A DNA stretch of 64,000 bases from an uncultured Oscillospiraceae bacterium (GCA_905192745.1 CAJJLZ010000001.1:124001-188000), one strand, 5' to 3'; shown: positions 54,019 to 62,683, counted from the first letter of the stretch. Numbers and translations are program-made. Notes: a model not told the origin generated them from the letters alone.

Positions 54019-55158
54019 TTACGAATTAAACGCATCCTTGATCTTGTCAAAAAAGCTGCGGCGTTTCGGATAATTCTTTTCCTCGCAGGCTTCCTCGAAC
54101 TGGCCGAGGAGCTTTTTCTGCTCGGCGGAAAGCTTCTGCGGCACCTCGATGGTTACCTTGACGAGCTGATCGCCCCGTCCGCGGCCGTTGATGTAGGGGA
54201 TGCCCTTTCCCCGCAGACGGAAGGTATCGCCCGGCTGGGTGCCTTCCTTAATGGTGTAGTTGACCTTGCCGTCCAGCGTGGGGATGGAAACCTCCGCCCC
54301 CAGCGCGGCCTGCGTAAATGTCAGCGGCAGCTCATACCACACGTCGAAACCGTCCCGCTCAAACAGAGGATGGGGCCGGACCGATACCGCGATCTGAAGA
54401 TCGCCCGCCGGGCCGCCGTTTGCGCCGGCGTTGCCCTTGCCCCGGATGCTGATGACCTGTCCCTCGTCGATGCCGGCGGGGATATTGATTCCCACCGTCG
54501 CCGGCTTGCGGACATGGCCGGTGCCGTCGCAGGCACGGCAGGGGCTGTCGATGATGACGCCGCGCCCATGGCAGCGGGAGCAGGTGGTCTGGGTTTGCAC
54601 TACGCCGAAGGGGGTGCGCTGCTGACGGCGTTCCTGCCCGGAGCCGTTGCAGTTGGGGCAGGTTTTGGGCTGGGTACCCTTCGCCGCGCCGGAGCCGCCG
54701 CATTCGTCGCAGATGCTCACCGCGCGGATCTCCACCTGCTTCTTGCAGCCCCGGGCCGCCTCCTCAAAGGAGATGATGACCGACGCGGAAATATCGCTTC
54801 CCCGGCGGGGCGCGTTGGGGTTGGCGCGGCGCCCGCCCCCTCCTCCGAAAAAGGAGGAGAAGATGTCGCCCAGATCGATATCCATATTGTCGAAGCCGTA
54901 GCCCTGATAGCCGCCCGCGCCGAAGTTCGGATCAACCCCCGCCTGACCGTACTGGTCGTACCGCGCCCGTTTCTGAGAGTCGGACAGCACCTCGTACGCC
55001 TCGTTAACCTCTTTGAAGCGGGCTTCGGCCTCCTTGTCTCCCGGATTCAGGTCAGGGTGATATTTCTTCGCCATCTGGCGGTAGGCTTTTTTGATTTCAT
55101 CCTCCGAGGCGCCCTTTTGCAGCCCCAGCACCTCATAATAATCACGTTTGTCGGCCAT
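54019..55158 (-). CDS. dnaJ: Molecular chaperone DnaJ
   Basis: 379 residues. The J-domain begins DYYEVLGLQKGASEDEIKKA with HPD in KKYHPDLNPGD. A Gly/Phe region follows, then four zinc motifs (CDECGGSG, CPNCNGSG, CSRCHGRG, CRACDGTG) and the substrate-binding C-terminal domains. It is a complete type I DnaJ that stimulates DnaK ATPase and delivers unfolded proteins. It is last in hrcA-grpE-dnaK-dnaJ. Confidence 0.97.
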   Translation of the reverse strand: MADKRDYYEVLGLQKGASEDEIKKAYRQMAKKYHPDLNPGDKEAEARFKEVNEAYEVLSDSQKRARYDQYGQAGVDPNFGAGGYQGYGFDNMDIDLGDIFSSFFGGGGGRRANPNAPRRGSDISASVIISFEEAARGCKKQVEIRAVSICDECGGSGAAKGTQPKTCPNCNGSGQERRQQRTPFGVVQTQTTCSRCHGRGVIIDSPCRACDGTGHVRKPATVGINIPAGIDEGQVISIRGKGNAGANGGPAGDLQIAVSVRPHPLFERDGFDVWYELPLTFTQAALGAEVSIPTLDGKVNYTIKEGTQPGDTFRLRGKGIPYINGRGRGDQLVKVTIEVPQKLSAEQKKLLGQFEEACEEKNYPKRRSFFDKIKDAFNS

Positions 55159-55255
55159 CGTTTTCCAAACCTTTCCGCCGTCACCGAAACGGCGACCGTA
55201 TCACCGGCGCGCTCGCCGGATTTTCTCTTAGATATGTAGGCACAGCGGACAGTCC

Positions 55256-55291
55256 GCAGCGTCCGCCGCCCGGCCGGACGGTGGACGCTGC
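55256..55291 (-). other. Hairpin between dnaK and dnaJ
   Basis: A 13-bp stem with one G-U pair (55256-55268 with 55279-55291) and no T-run. It may be an mRNA processing or stability element that separates dnaK and dnaJ expression. Confidence 0.5.
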
Positions 55292-55316
55292 CTGTCATGT
55301 TCGCTTTTCGGTTCGC

Positions 55317-57137
55317 TTATTTCACTTCGCCGTCGTAATACCCGTCCTGCGGAGCGTCCGGGCCGGGAGCGGCGCCGCCGTCCTGCGGAGCACCCTCCTG
55401 CGGGGCGGCCGCCTTGTAGACCTTTTCGGAAACCTCGTAGAACTTCTTGGTCAGTTCTTCCTGTTTCGCCTTGATATCGTCGATATTCTCCCCCTTCAGC
55501 GCTTCCTTCAGCGCGTCCAGCTTGGCGGTCAGGTCGGACTTGTCGGCGGCGTCGATTTTATCGCCGAGTTCCTCCATCGTCTTTTCACACTGATACACCA
55601 TCTGGTCGGCGGAATTGCGGGCTTCGATATCCTCGCGGCGTTTCTTGTCCTCCGCCGCATACTGCTCGGCTTCCTTAACCGCTTTATCCACATCCTCCTT
55701 GGACATATTGGTGTTAGAGGTAATGGTGATCTTCTGCTCGCGGCCGGTGCCGAGATCCTTCGCGCTGACGTTTACAATGCCGTTTGCGTCGATGTCGAAA
55801 GTGACTTCGATCTGCGGCACGCCGCGGCGGGCCGGGGCGATGCCGTCCAGATGGAACACGCCAAGGGTCTTGTTGTCCTTCGCAAATTCACGTTCGCCCT
55901 GCAGCACATGGACCTCGACCGACGGCTGATTGTCTGCCGCGGTGGAGAAAATCTGGCTCTTTTTGGTCGGAATGGTGGTGTTGCGGTCGATGACCTTGGT
56001 CATCACGCCGCCCATCGTTTCCACGCCCAGAGACAGAGGGGTAACGTCCAGCAGCAGCAGGCCCTTGACCTCGCCGCCGAGCACGCCGCCCTGCAGCGCC
56101 GCGCCCATGGCGACGCATTCGTCCGGGTTGATGCCCTTGAAGGGTTCCTGACCCATGAAATCCTTAATCGCGTCCTGAACGGCCGGGATACGGGTGGAGC
56201 CGCCGACCAGCAGCACCTTGTTGACCTCGTTCTTGCTCAGGCCGGAATCGCTCAGGGCCTGCTTGACCGGGCCCATTGTCGCTTCGACCAGAGAGGCGGT
56301 CAGTTCGTTGAATTTCGCGCGGGACAGGGTCAGGTCGAGATGCTTCGGCCCGGTCGCGTCCGCGGTGATAAAGGGCAGGTTAATGGTGCTGGTGGTGGAG
56401 CCGGACAGCTCGATCTTCGCCTTTTCCGCCGCCTCGCGCAGACGCTGGGCCGCCATCTTGTCGGCGGACAGGTCGATGCCGTTTTCTTTCTTGAATTCGG
56501 CGACCATCCAGTCGACGATCTTCTGGTCGAAATCATCGCCGCCCAGACGGTTGTTGCCGGCGGTGGCGAGTACTTCCTGCACGCCGTCGCCCATTTCGAT
56601 GATGGACACGTCGAAGGTGCCGCCGCCGAGATCGTATACCATGATCTTCTGGTCGTTGCCCTTATCGATGCCGTAGGCCAGTGCGGCCGCGGTCGGCTCG
56701 TTGATGATCCGCTTGACTTCCATGCCGGCGATTCGGCCCGCGTCCTTGGTCGCCTGACGCTGCGCGTCGGTGAAGTAGGCGGGGACGGTGATGACCGCTT
56801 CAGTCACCGTATCGCCGAGGTAGGCTTCCGCGTCCGCCTTCAGCTTGGAAAGGATCATGGCGGAAATCTCCTGCGGGGTGTAATCCTTGCCGTCGATCTT
56901 TACGGTGTGGCCGGTGCCCATCTCCCTTTTGATGGAGGAAATGGTGCGCTCGGGGTTGGAAACCGCCTGCTGCTTCGCTACCCGGCCGACGATCCGCTCG
57001 CCGTCCTTTTTAAACGCAACGACCGAAGGCGTGGTGCGCGCGCCTTCCGCGTTGGGGATGACGACGGACTCGCCGCCTTCGATCACCGCCACGCAGGAGT
57101 TCGTGGTGCCCAGATCGATACCGATAATCTTTGCCAT
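55317..57137 (-). CDS. dnaK: Molecular chaperone DnaK (Hsp70)
   Basis: 606 residues. The ATPase domain begins IIGIDLGTTNSCVAVIEGG and contains VYDLGGGTFDVSII and LLVGGSTRIPAVQ. The linker is GLLLLDVTPLSLGVE and the substrate-binding domain and helical lid follow. The acidic/Gln tail (DGGAAPGPDAPQDGYYDG) is typical. It holds unfolded chains in an ATP-dependent cycle with DnaJ and GrpE. Confidence 0.98.
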   Translation of the reverse strand: MAKIIGIDLGTTNSCVAVIEGGESVVIPNAEGARTTPSVVAFKKDGERIVGRVAKQQAVSNPERTISSIKREMGTGHTVKIDGKDYTPQEISAMILSKLKADAEAYLGDTVTEAVITVPAYFTDAQRQATKDAGRIAGMEVKRIINEPTAAALAYGIDKGNDQKIMVYDLGGGTFDVSIIEMGDGVQEVLATAGNNRLGGDDFDQKIVDWMVAEFKKENGIDLSADKMAAQRLREAAEKAKIELSGSTTSTINLPFITADATGPKHLDLTLSRAKFNELTASLVEATMGPVKQALSDSGLSKNEVNKVLLVGGSTRIPAVQDAIKDFMGQEPFKGINPDECVAMGAALQGGVLGGEVKGLLLLDVTPLSLGVETMGGVMTKVIDRNTTIPTKKSQIFSTAADNQPSVEVHVLQGEREFAKDNKTLGVFHLDGIAPARRGVPQIEVTFDIDANGIVNVSAKDLGTGREQKITITSNTNMSKEDVDKAVKEAEQYAAEDKKRREDIEARNSADQMVYQCEKTMEELGDKIDAADKSDLTAKLDALKEALKGENIDDIKAKQEELTKKFYEVSEKVYKAAAPQEGAPQDGGAAPGPDAPQDGYYDGEVK

Positions 57138-57269
57138 AATTCATCGTTCCTTTCCGTATTTGCCGCGGGCGGCGATTTTCTGCCGGCCGGGTCATTTCTG
57201 AAATTACTGTATAATAAAGAAAGTATACCAAAGCATACCCCAATATACCTTATCTCCGCGGACCGGGCG

Positions 57270-57890
57270 TTAGTTGGCTACCTTGACCATTGCCGGCCGG
57301 ATGACCCGTCCGTCGACCTTATAGCCCTTCTGGAACATCTCGGTCACCGTATCCGGCTCCACGCCGTCGGCGTCTTCCCGCATCACGGCGTGATGCACCT
57401 CCGGATCAAAAGGCGCGCCCGCCGCCTCAATCGGCTCCAGTCCCTGCGAAGAGAGAAGCTCCTGCAGCTGCCGGATGGTCATATCCACGCCGGTCTTATA
57501 TTCATCCCCGGCGGGGGCGGCGACCGCCCGTTCCAGATTGTCCAGCGCGGGGAGGAGAGCCTTCAGTGTTTCCGCCTTGACAAAGGAACCAAGCTGCTCC
57601 TTTTCCTGTTCGGTACGCCGCTTATAGTTGGCGTATTCCGCCAGCATCCGCTGATATTGATCCTTCTGAGCGGCCAGCTCCTTCTGCAGGCGGTCGATCT
57701 CCTCCCGGAGGGGAGCGGCCTCGTCCTTTTTCTTCGGCTTCGCCGGTTTTTCAGCCTTTTCGGCCTTTTTTGCGTCTTTGGAGGCCTTTTCCCCGGAGGA
57801 CGGCGTTTCCGCCGTCTGCTCTTCCTTTGTCTCGTTTGTCTCGCTGACTTCCTTGGTCTCCCTGGTTTCGTTGGCTGTATTGGTATCCAC
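57270..57890 (-). CDS. grpE: Nucleotide exchange factor GrpE
   Basis: 206 residues. The first 70 are highly charged and repetitive (KKAEKAEKPAKPKKKDE); the coiled-coil follows (REEIDRLQKELAAQKDQYQR, LAEYANYKRRTEQEKEQ). The beta domain ends GYKVDGRVIRPAMVKVAN, which is diagnostic. It releases ADP from DnaK. Confidence 0.95.
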   Translation of the reverse strand: MDTNTANETRETKEVSETNETKEEQTAETPSSGEKASKDAKKAEKAEKPAKPKKKDEAAPLREEIDRLQKELAAQKDQYQRMLAEYANYKRRTEQEKEQLGSFVKAETLKALLPALDNLERAVAAPAGDEYKTGVDMTIRQLQELLSSQGLEPIEAAGAPFDPEVHHAVMREDADGVEPDTVTEMFQKGYKVDGRVIRPAMVKVAN

Positions 57891-57955
57891 TGTGGCCGGG
57901 ACCTCCTTTTTTGTCGATCGGCCGCGGGCAAAGGCCGCCGCCGGATATGCCGTGA

Positions 57956-58999
57956 TTATTCGTATCCCTTTTCTTCGTCCATCATCTCATCCAGAAGCTT
58001 GCCCACCGCTTTGGCGAAATATTCCAGCCGGGGGATGGCGGACGCATAATTCATCCGCAGCGGGCCGATGATGCCGATCGAACCGTCCGGCTGACCGCCG
58101 AGGGTGTACCGGGTGACAATGATGCTGGAACCGTCCAGCTCGGGACGTGCGCTTTCGCTGCCGAGAACCACCCGCAGCCCGAGAGGAATCGCGCTGAGCA
58201 GCCCGGACAGCATTTCCCGGCGGGCGAGAAAGCCCAGCAGGTCGCGGGCCCGGCCCGGATCGTAATCCGGATGCCGGAGCAGATTGAGCTGTCCGGCCAG
58301 CAGAATCTCCGCCTCCGCCGACTCCTGTACCAGCTCATAAAACGCGGTCAGCGCCGGTGCGCAGAGAAGGCCGTTTTCTCCCAAAGCCGCCATCAGGCTC
58401 TGTACCTGAGGCAGACCGACGTCGCTGAGCTCCGTTCCGCTGAAACCGGCGGTCAATGCTTTGGACAGCCGTTCCAGCGTTTCGTCGTCCACGTCCCGGT
58501 CGAAGCGGCAGATACGGGTACGCAGCGCGCCCGATCCGGTCATCAGCAGCAGCGCTGCCGACCAGGAGGACACCCGGAGCACCTCAATCCGCCGAATATA
58601 AGCGGTCTGGCCGGCCGGGGTGGTAGTCACCGCCGCGCAGCCGGTCGCTTCCGCAAGAGCCTGCGAAGCTTCGCCGATCAGCCGCTCCGGATCCCCCGCC
58701 GCGCTGGAAAGCAGGCTGTCGATGTCCTTCCGGTCGGTTTCCGAAAGGGACTGCCGCCGCATCAGGCGGTCAATGTACAGCCGGAAGGCCCGGGCGGTCG
58801 GCACCCGGCCGGCAGAGGTGTGCGGCTGCTCCAGATAACCCATGGCGGACAGCTCCGCCATCTCGTTGCGGATGGTCGCGGAAGAGACAGCGTTATCCAG
58901 CATTTCCACCAGCGCTTTGGAGCCGACCGGTTCGCCGGTGCGGATATACGCGTCGATCACGGCGGTCAATATTTTCTGTTTGCGTTCGCCGAGTTCCAT
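57956..58999 (-). CDS. hrcA: Heat-inducible transcription repressor HrcA
   Basis: 347 residues. The N-terminal winged helix (ERKQKILTAVIDAYIRTGEP, SSATIRNEMAELSAMGYLEQ, PHTSAGRVPTARAFRLYI) is characteristic, and the C-terminal part has the GAF-like domain ending with IGIIGPLRMNYASAIPRLEY. ATG 58999 has AAAGGG nine bases upstream; ATG 59008 is the alternative. HrcA binds the CIRCE operator upstream and so represses its own operon. Confidence 0.95.
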   Translation of the reverse strand: MELGERKQKILTAVIDAYIRTGEPVGSKALVEMLDNAVSSATIRNEMAELSAMGYLEQPHTSAGRVPTARAFRLYIDRLMRRQSLSETDRKDIDSLLSSAAGDPERLIGEASQALAEATGCAAVTTTPAGQTAYIRRIEVLRVSSWSAALLLMTGSGALRTRICRFDRDVDDETLERLSKALTAGFSGTELSDVGLPQVQSLMAALGENGLLCAPALTAFYELVQESAEAEILLAGQLNLLRHPDYDPGRARDLLGFLARREMLSGLLSAIPLGLRVVLGSESARPELDGSSIIVTRYTLGGQPDGSIGIIGPLRMNYASAIPRLEYFAKAVGKLLDEMMDEEKGYE

Positions 59000-59137
59000 C
59001 CTTTCCATCCCTTTCAATTTTCCCATTATCCGGCCTGCTGGAGGACAGCCGTCCCGTCGGAGGACGAACCGGGGGAGAGGCCGCTTTCCTCCATAGAGAG
59101 AAAGCACGCCGCGGCAACTGCTAATTTTTCCACGATG

Positions 59138-59164
59138 TTAGCACTCTTGCTTTTCGAGTGCTAA
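59138..59164. promoter_or_regulatory. CIRCE operator
   Basis: TTAGCACTC, nine bases, GAGTGCTAA: an exact match to the CIRCE consensus bound by HrcA. It lies just downstream of the -10 of the hrcA promoter and 139 bases before the hrcA start. Confidence 0.97.
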
Positions 59165-59172
59165 CATCATAT

Positions 59173-59201
59173 AATTTACCATCCCTCGCCGCTGGTGTCA
59201 A
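59173..59201 (-). promoter_or_regulatory. Promoter of the hrcA operon
   Basis: On the minus strand TTGACA (59196-59201), 17 bases, TAAATT (59173-59178), followed closely by CIRCE. Confidence 0.75.
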
Positions 59202-59415
59202 GAGCCGTTTATGAACCTTTTGTTAAATCGAAAGAGCGGCCGGGAAAACCGTTCGTCATCCCGCCGGCCGGGAAAATTCCCCGGCCCTTTCTCTATGCCA
59301 GATTCGTGAAGGAGTCGTTCTGATATTTGTGCATATTAAACAATAGTATATTTTAAGTTTATGCGTTATCACGGATAAAAAGGAATATTCTTCTTAGAAT
59401 TCAGCGTTTTACAGG

Positions 59416-59444
59416 TTGAAGAAATCGCGGATACCGGATATAAT
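59416..59444 (+). promoter_or_regulatory. Promoter of the 85-residue protein gene
   Basis: TTGAAG (59416-59421), 17 bases, TATAAT (59439-59444), 61 bases before ATG 59505. The stretch 59202-59415 holds no supported gene. Confidence 0.7.
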
Positions 59445-59504
59445 AAGAACGTAGAAAAGCAAAGGCACATTCCAAACAACCCCCGCTGAAAGGAGCGATG
59501 GATT

Positions 59505-59762
59505 ATGGCAAACGGGTTTACCATTCACAACTTCGACTTCACAAAACTGATGGAATTCGCGCAATCGGCAAAAGGCGACGTGTATCTTAAGACCGCCGAC
59601 GGCGACGTTCTTAACCTCAAGAGCAAGCTGACGCAGTTGCTTGCGCTGGCCGGCACGATCGACTGGGGCAATGTCGGCGAAGCCGTTGTCATCTGCAGCA
59701 ATCCCGATGACGAAAGCCGTCTGTTCCGTCTGAATCTGTACGGGGAAGACAACAGCAAATAA
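59505..59762 (+). CDS. Small conserved-looking protein of unknown function
   Basis: 85 residues, without signal or TM segment, predicted to be alpha/beta (FTIHNFDFTKLMEFAQSAKG, VYLKTADGDVLNLKSKLTQL, AVVICSNPDDESRLFRLNLY). It has a strong promoter, AAAGGAG upstream and a perfect terminator, so it is clearly expressed. The aspartate/serine stretch NPDDESRLF is distinctive. I do not recognise the family. Confidence 0.75.
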   Translation: MANGFTIHNFDFTKLMEFAQSAKGDVYLKTADGDVLNLKSKLTQLLALAGTIDWGNVGEAVVICSNPDDESRLFRLNLYGEDNSK

Positions 59763-59821
59763 TCCGGGCTTTTCTTCGTATCGGTCCCGGGCTTTCGCCT
59801 GTGAAAGGCCGCACAAAGAGG

Positions 59822-59862
59822 AAAAAACAGAAGCACCGCCGTCGGCGGTGCTTCTGTTTTTT
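59822..59862. terminator. Bidirectional terminator
   Basis: A 19-bp stem (59822-59840 with 59844-59862) ending in T6, shared by the small gene and the convergent epimerase gene. Confidence 0.9.
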
Positions 59863-59895
59863 ACGGTCAGCGTCCGCGCCGTCCCCTCCGGCGGT

Positions 59896-60921
59896 TTATC
59901 CGGCCGAAGCGGCGGGCTGGCGGAGCATCCAGACCACCGTGTCCCGGACGGTCTGGTACAGGTCCCGGGGGTGATAACCCAACTCCCGGGTAGCCTTGTC
60001 ATGGGAAAAACGGTCGTTGCTGTTCAGCGTATACAGGGAATACCGGGTATAAAGCGGCCGCTGTTTTCTCCGGCGGGCGATTCCCGCCATCAGCGGAGCG
60101 GCGGCCCGCGCCATCCACATAGGCAGCACCGGCAGACGGCGGCCGCCCTGCACATCCCGAACCATCTCAAGCACATCCTTCACCTCGTAATGCCGGTTGG
60201 AGAGGATATAGCATTCCCCCGACCGGCCCCGTTCGGCGGCGGCGAGGCAGCCGTCCGCCACGTCCCGGACGTCCACGAAATCATAGCCGCCGTTCACGCA
60301 GGCCGGCAGCTTTCCCCGGAGATAATCGCTCACCATCTGGACCAGATGGTTGCGGGAGGAATCGTACGGTCCCAGAATGCCGGAGGGATGAACCACCACC
60401 GCGTCCAGTCCGTCGGCCGCCGCGTCCAGCACCGCCTGAGTGGCCTCGGCCTTGGTCTTGGCATAACCGCCCACTACCTGATCGGGGGAAAAGCGGCGCA
60501 CCTCTTCCAACACCTGCCGGTGCCCCTTTTCGGGAATGGCATGGACCGAGCTGACATAAACCAGCCGGCAGTGCGCCTGCTCCCGGCAGAGCGCGATCAC
60601 ATTTTTTGTTCCGCCTACGTTAACCGCCGTCATGGCGGGGGTGATTTCCCCGCTGATATCCACGATTCCGGCGGTGTGAAACACAAGAAATTCCTGCTCT
60701 TCCGCCCCCTCCGCGCCGGAAAACAGCGGCCGAAGGGAGTCGGCGTCCCGAACATCCCCCCGAACGAAGACGATACGGCCGCCCCTTCCCCGGGCAAATT
60801 CCGGCGGCTGTTCCTGCGGGAGCAGGAGAGCCCGTACCTCCCGGCCGCTTTTTTCCAGCTTCCGCAGGAGGGTGCTTCCCAGATGACCGGCCCCGCCGGT
60901 AACAATATATACTTTTTTCAC
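59896..60921 (-). CDS. NAD(P)-dependent epimerase/dehydratase family protein
   Basis: A 341-residue extended short-chain dehydrogenase. The nucleotide-binding motif is VTGGAGHLGSTLLRKL; the catalytic YxxxK is in GGYAKTKAEA and a SSVHAIPE segment supplies the Ser. HPSGILGPYD and DFVDVRDVADGCLAAAE are typical of the 4-dihydroflavonol/cinnamoyl reductase-like branch. The substrate is unknown. It is divergent from a TetR gene, which probably represses it. Confidence 0.85.
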   Translation of the reverse strand: MKKVYIVTGGAGHLGSTLLRKLEKSGREVRALLLPQEQPPEFARGRGGRIVFVRGDVRDADSLRPLFSGAEGAEEQEFLVFHTAGIVDISGEITPAMTAVNVGGTKNVIALCREQAHCRLVYVSSVHAIPEKGHRQVLEEVRRFSPDQVVGGYAKTKAEATQAVLDAAADGLDAVVVHPSGILGPYDSSRNHLVQMVSDYLRGKLPACVNGGYDFVDVRDVADGCLAAAERGRSGECYILSNRHYEVKDVLEMVRDVQGGRRLPVLPMWMARAAAPLMAGIARRRKQRPLYTRYSLYTLNSNDRFSHDKATRELGYHPRDLYQTVRDTVVWMLRQPAASAG

Positions 60922-61019
60922 AGGACAACGCCTCTTTTCCTTTTACAGTCGTTTCATTGTTCGGTCATTCCGTTGTTTACTCGTTCACAGTCCGTTTGTT
61001 GATTTGCCTGTTCCCCTAT

Positions 61020-61104
61020 AGTATACTAACCATAAGAGGGCGGAACAAGGAACAGGTTTTGCGGAAATGAAGGATATTCAACAAAACCGACACAAACTGT
61101 TGAA
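61020..61104. promoter_or_regulatory. Divergent control region with TetR-type dyad
   Basis: For the epimerase gene (minus strand): -35-like TTGTTC (61043-61048), 17 bases, TATACT (61020-61025). An inverted repeat TTCAACA (61077-61083) / TGTTGAA (61098-61104) lies just before the TetR-family gene and could be its operator. Confidence 0.5.
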
Positions 61105-61118
61105 AAGGAGAGCGTGTT

Positions 61119-61739
61119 ATGAAAAAAGTTACAAATGATCGTCCGGACCGCGGAGATCACCGTACCCGTGTGACGCGCCTTCTGCTCCGCCGGGCGTTTA
61201 TGGAACTGCTGAAGCAGAAACCGATGCAGAGCATCTCTGTCAAGGAGCTCTGTGAAACCGCGGGGATCAACCGGGGAACCTTTTACGCCCACTATACCGA
61301 TGTGTACGACCTTCTGCGGAAGATCGAGGACGAGATGATGGCGGAATTCGAAAAAGCGCTTACCCCTTTGCTGGACGACGAGGACAGGCCTTTCAACCCG
61401 GTGGAAATCAGCACGGAAATTTTCCAGTGCCTGAAAGACAACTCCGATCTGTGTACCGTTACCCTGAGCGATCACGGGGACAAGGGATTTCTCCTCCGGC
61501 TGATTAATACGGGGCGGGAACGGTGCATGGAAACCTATCTGAAGCACTATCCGGGCGTGACACCTCGGCAGGTGGATTATTACTACGCCTTTGCCAGCGC
61601 GGGATGCATCGGTCTGCTCAGAAAATGGTTGGACGACGGAATGACCGCTTCCGCGCAGGAAATCGCCCAAATGGCGGAGAATCTGATGCTGTATGGCCTT
61701 GGCGTATTTGGAAAGCAGGAACCGGCTTGTCCGTCCTGA
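61119..61739 (+). CDS. TetR/AcrR-family transcriptional regulator
   Basis: 206 residues. The N-terminal HTH is LLLRRAFMELLKQKPMQSIS, VKELCETAGINRGTFYAHY, DVYDLLRKIEDEM, followed by a helical ligand-binding domain with a TetR C-terminal pattern common in Bacillota (FLLRLINTGRERCMETYL, AGCIGLLRKWLDDG). It faces the epimerase gene across a 197-base intergenic region, a usual repressor-target arrangement. AAAAGGAGA precedes ATG 61119. Confidence 0.9.
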   Translation: MKKVTNDRPDRGDHRTRVTRLLLRRAFMELLKQKPMQSISVKELCETAGINRGTFYAHYTDVYDLLRKIEDEMMAEFEKALTPLLDDEDRPFNPVEISTEIFQCLKDNSDLCTVTLSDHGDKGFLLRLINTGRERCMETYLKHYPGVTPRQVDYYYAFASAGCIGLLRKWLDDGMTASAQEIAQMAENLMLYGLGVFGKQEPACPS

Positions 61740-61842
61740 CGGCCCGCCGCGTGCCCGGACGGCGACTTTTCTTTCAGCCGCCGTCCGTCGGATAATCCCG
61801 CCCTCCGCAGCGCAGACTAGCGGAGAGATGGGAGGTGGTGGC

Positions 61843-62001
61843 ATGTCGTCGTATGTCAGCCCCAGGCTGCAAACGCAATTTGAATCCCTGTCGGTGGATT
61901 TGAAAAATGAAATCTTATCCCGCAACGTCCGTCTGGAAAATCTTCATGACCTGATCGCCGTTCTGGAACAGATCGTTCAGGAAGGGGAAGGAAATCGTTA
62001 A
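61843..62001 (+). CDS. Small helical protein (52 aa)
   Basis: 52 residues: MSSYVSPRLQTQFESLSVDL, then KNEILSRNVRLENLHDLIAV and LEQIVQEGEGNR. It is predicted all-helical, without TM segment or cysteine. GGGAGG lies about six bases upstream. It follows the TetR gene by about 100 bases and ends before a perfect terminator. The function is unknown. Confidence 0.65.
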   Translation: MSSYVSPRLQTQFESLSVDLKNEILSRNVRLENLHDLIAVLEQIVQEGEGNR

Positions 62002-62042
62002 ATCAAAAACAGTGAAAAGCCGTTTGCCTGTAAAACGGCGGT

Positions 62043-62086
62043 GCCATAACGGGGGACGCGGATAAGCGTCCCCCGTTATGGCTTTT
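62043..62086. terminator. Terminator between convergent small genes
   Basis: A perfect 17-bp stem (62043-62059 with 62066-62082) and TTTT. The last codons of the convergent HTH gene lie inside it. Confidence 0.9.
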
Positions 62087-62348
62087 CCCTGTTTCGGCGG
62101 GGAGTTTGCCGTTGTGGTTCCTCCCCGTCCGGTCCGCCCTTCCCCGGCCCGAAAAGATAGTCCAGCGTCATTTCTGGGAAAAAGCAGTCGCGGATCGCCG
62201 CCGCTTCCCGGAACAGCAGCCGGTAGGGATTGTTTAGCTTGGCGGACAAAGTGCCCGGGCTGACCTGAACGGCTTCCGCTACCTGTTCGTTGGTAATCCG
62301 CCTCCGGGCCATCTCTGCCCGCAGGTTGGGATAGGTTTGTCTGTTCAT
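62076..62348 (-). CDS. Small HTH (XRE-like) DNA-binding protein
   Basis: 90 residues. The HTH is LRAEMARRRITNEQVAEAVQ, VSPGTLSAKLNNPYRLLFRE, followed by AAAIRDCFFPEMTLDYLFGP, the layout of small phage-repressor-like proteins. The tail is basic and disordered. A promoter lies upstream (TTTACT 62422-62427, 17 bases, TATACT 62399-62404), with a palindrome in its spacer. No phage genes adjoin it. Confidence 0.8.
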   Translation of the reverse strand: MNRQTYPNLRAEMARRRITNEQVAEAVQVSPGTLSAKLNNPYRLLFREAAAIRDCFFPEMTLDYLFGPGKGGPDGEEPQRQTPRRNREKP

Positions 62349-62398
62349 GATACCATCCTTTCTTCTTTTTTTGCCGTTTTCTTTCTGGGTTCCTCTCC

Positions 62399-62427
62399 AG
62401 TATAGAACATTTGTTCTCTAAAGTAAA
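62399..62427 (-). promoter_or_regulatory. HTH-gene promoter with AGAACATTTGTTCT palindrome
   Basis: Between the -35 and -10 boxes lies a perfect dyad, AGAACATTTGTTCT (62404-62417). On the minus strand its core GAACAAATGTTC fits the Gram-positive SOS-box pattern GAAC-N4-GTTC. It could be bound by LexA or by the HTH protein itself. Confidence 0.6.
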
Positions 62428-62461
62428 CAGGAATTGGAAAAATTTTCTTATTATCTATCGC

Positions 62462-62612
62462 CCCGTGGATGTTTTTTTACACGGGCAGATGCGCCGCGCG
62501 CAGCAGACAGTGTAAATAGAATGGAAAGAAGTCTGTCCCTGCGAAGCAAGGCGTCGGCCCGCCGGGTGGCCGACGAGGGGTTCTTTCCAATCCCGTGGAT
62601 GTTTTTTACACG
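62462..62612 (+). repeat. 21-nt direct repeats flanking a three-way-junction-like structure
   Basis: CCCGTGGATG followed by T6-7 and ACACG occurs at 62462-62483 and 62592-62612. Between them GGAAAGAA (62523-62530) pairs with TTCTTTCC (62581-62588), enclosing two hairpins: CCTGC-GAA-GCAAGG (62538-62551) and GTCGGCC...GGCCGAC (62553-62574). No coding frame is convincing. It ends about ten bases before the -35 of the SPFH gene. Confidence 0.6.
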
Positions 62613-62621
62613 TTATTCTTA

Positions 62622-62650
62622 TTGACAAAAACATAAAATGATATTATTAT
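62622..62650 (+). promoter_or_regulatory. Promoter of the SPFH gene
   Basis: TTGACA (62622-62627), 17 bases, TATTAT (62645-62650), overlapping the palindrome TATGATATCATA just downstream, which may be an operator. Confidence 0.7.
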
Positions 62651-62683
62651 GATATCATAACAATATAAGGGGAGGGCGTTCTT

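Noticed and set aside
55281..58049. A very long open frame (over 900 codons) antisense to dnaK and grpE
   Set aside because: The opposite strand encodes unmistakable DnaK and GrpE. Long antisense frames are expected in GC-rich genes with strong codon bias, and this one lacks a plausible domain or ribosome-binding site.
62434..62625. 63-codon open frame before the SPFH gene
   Set aside because: It covers the direct repeats and the structured element, has no SD and its translation resembles nothing known.
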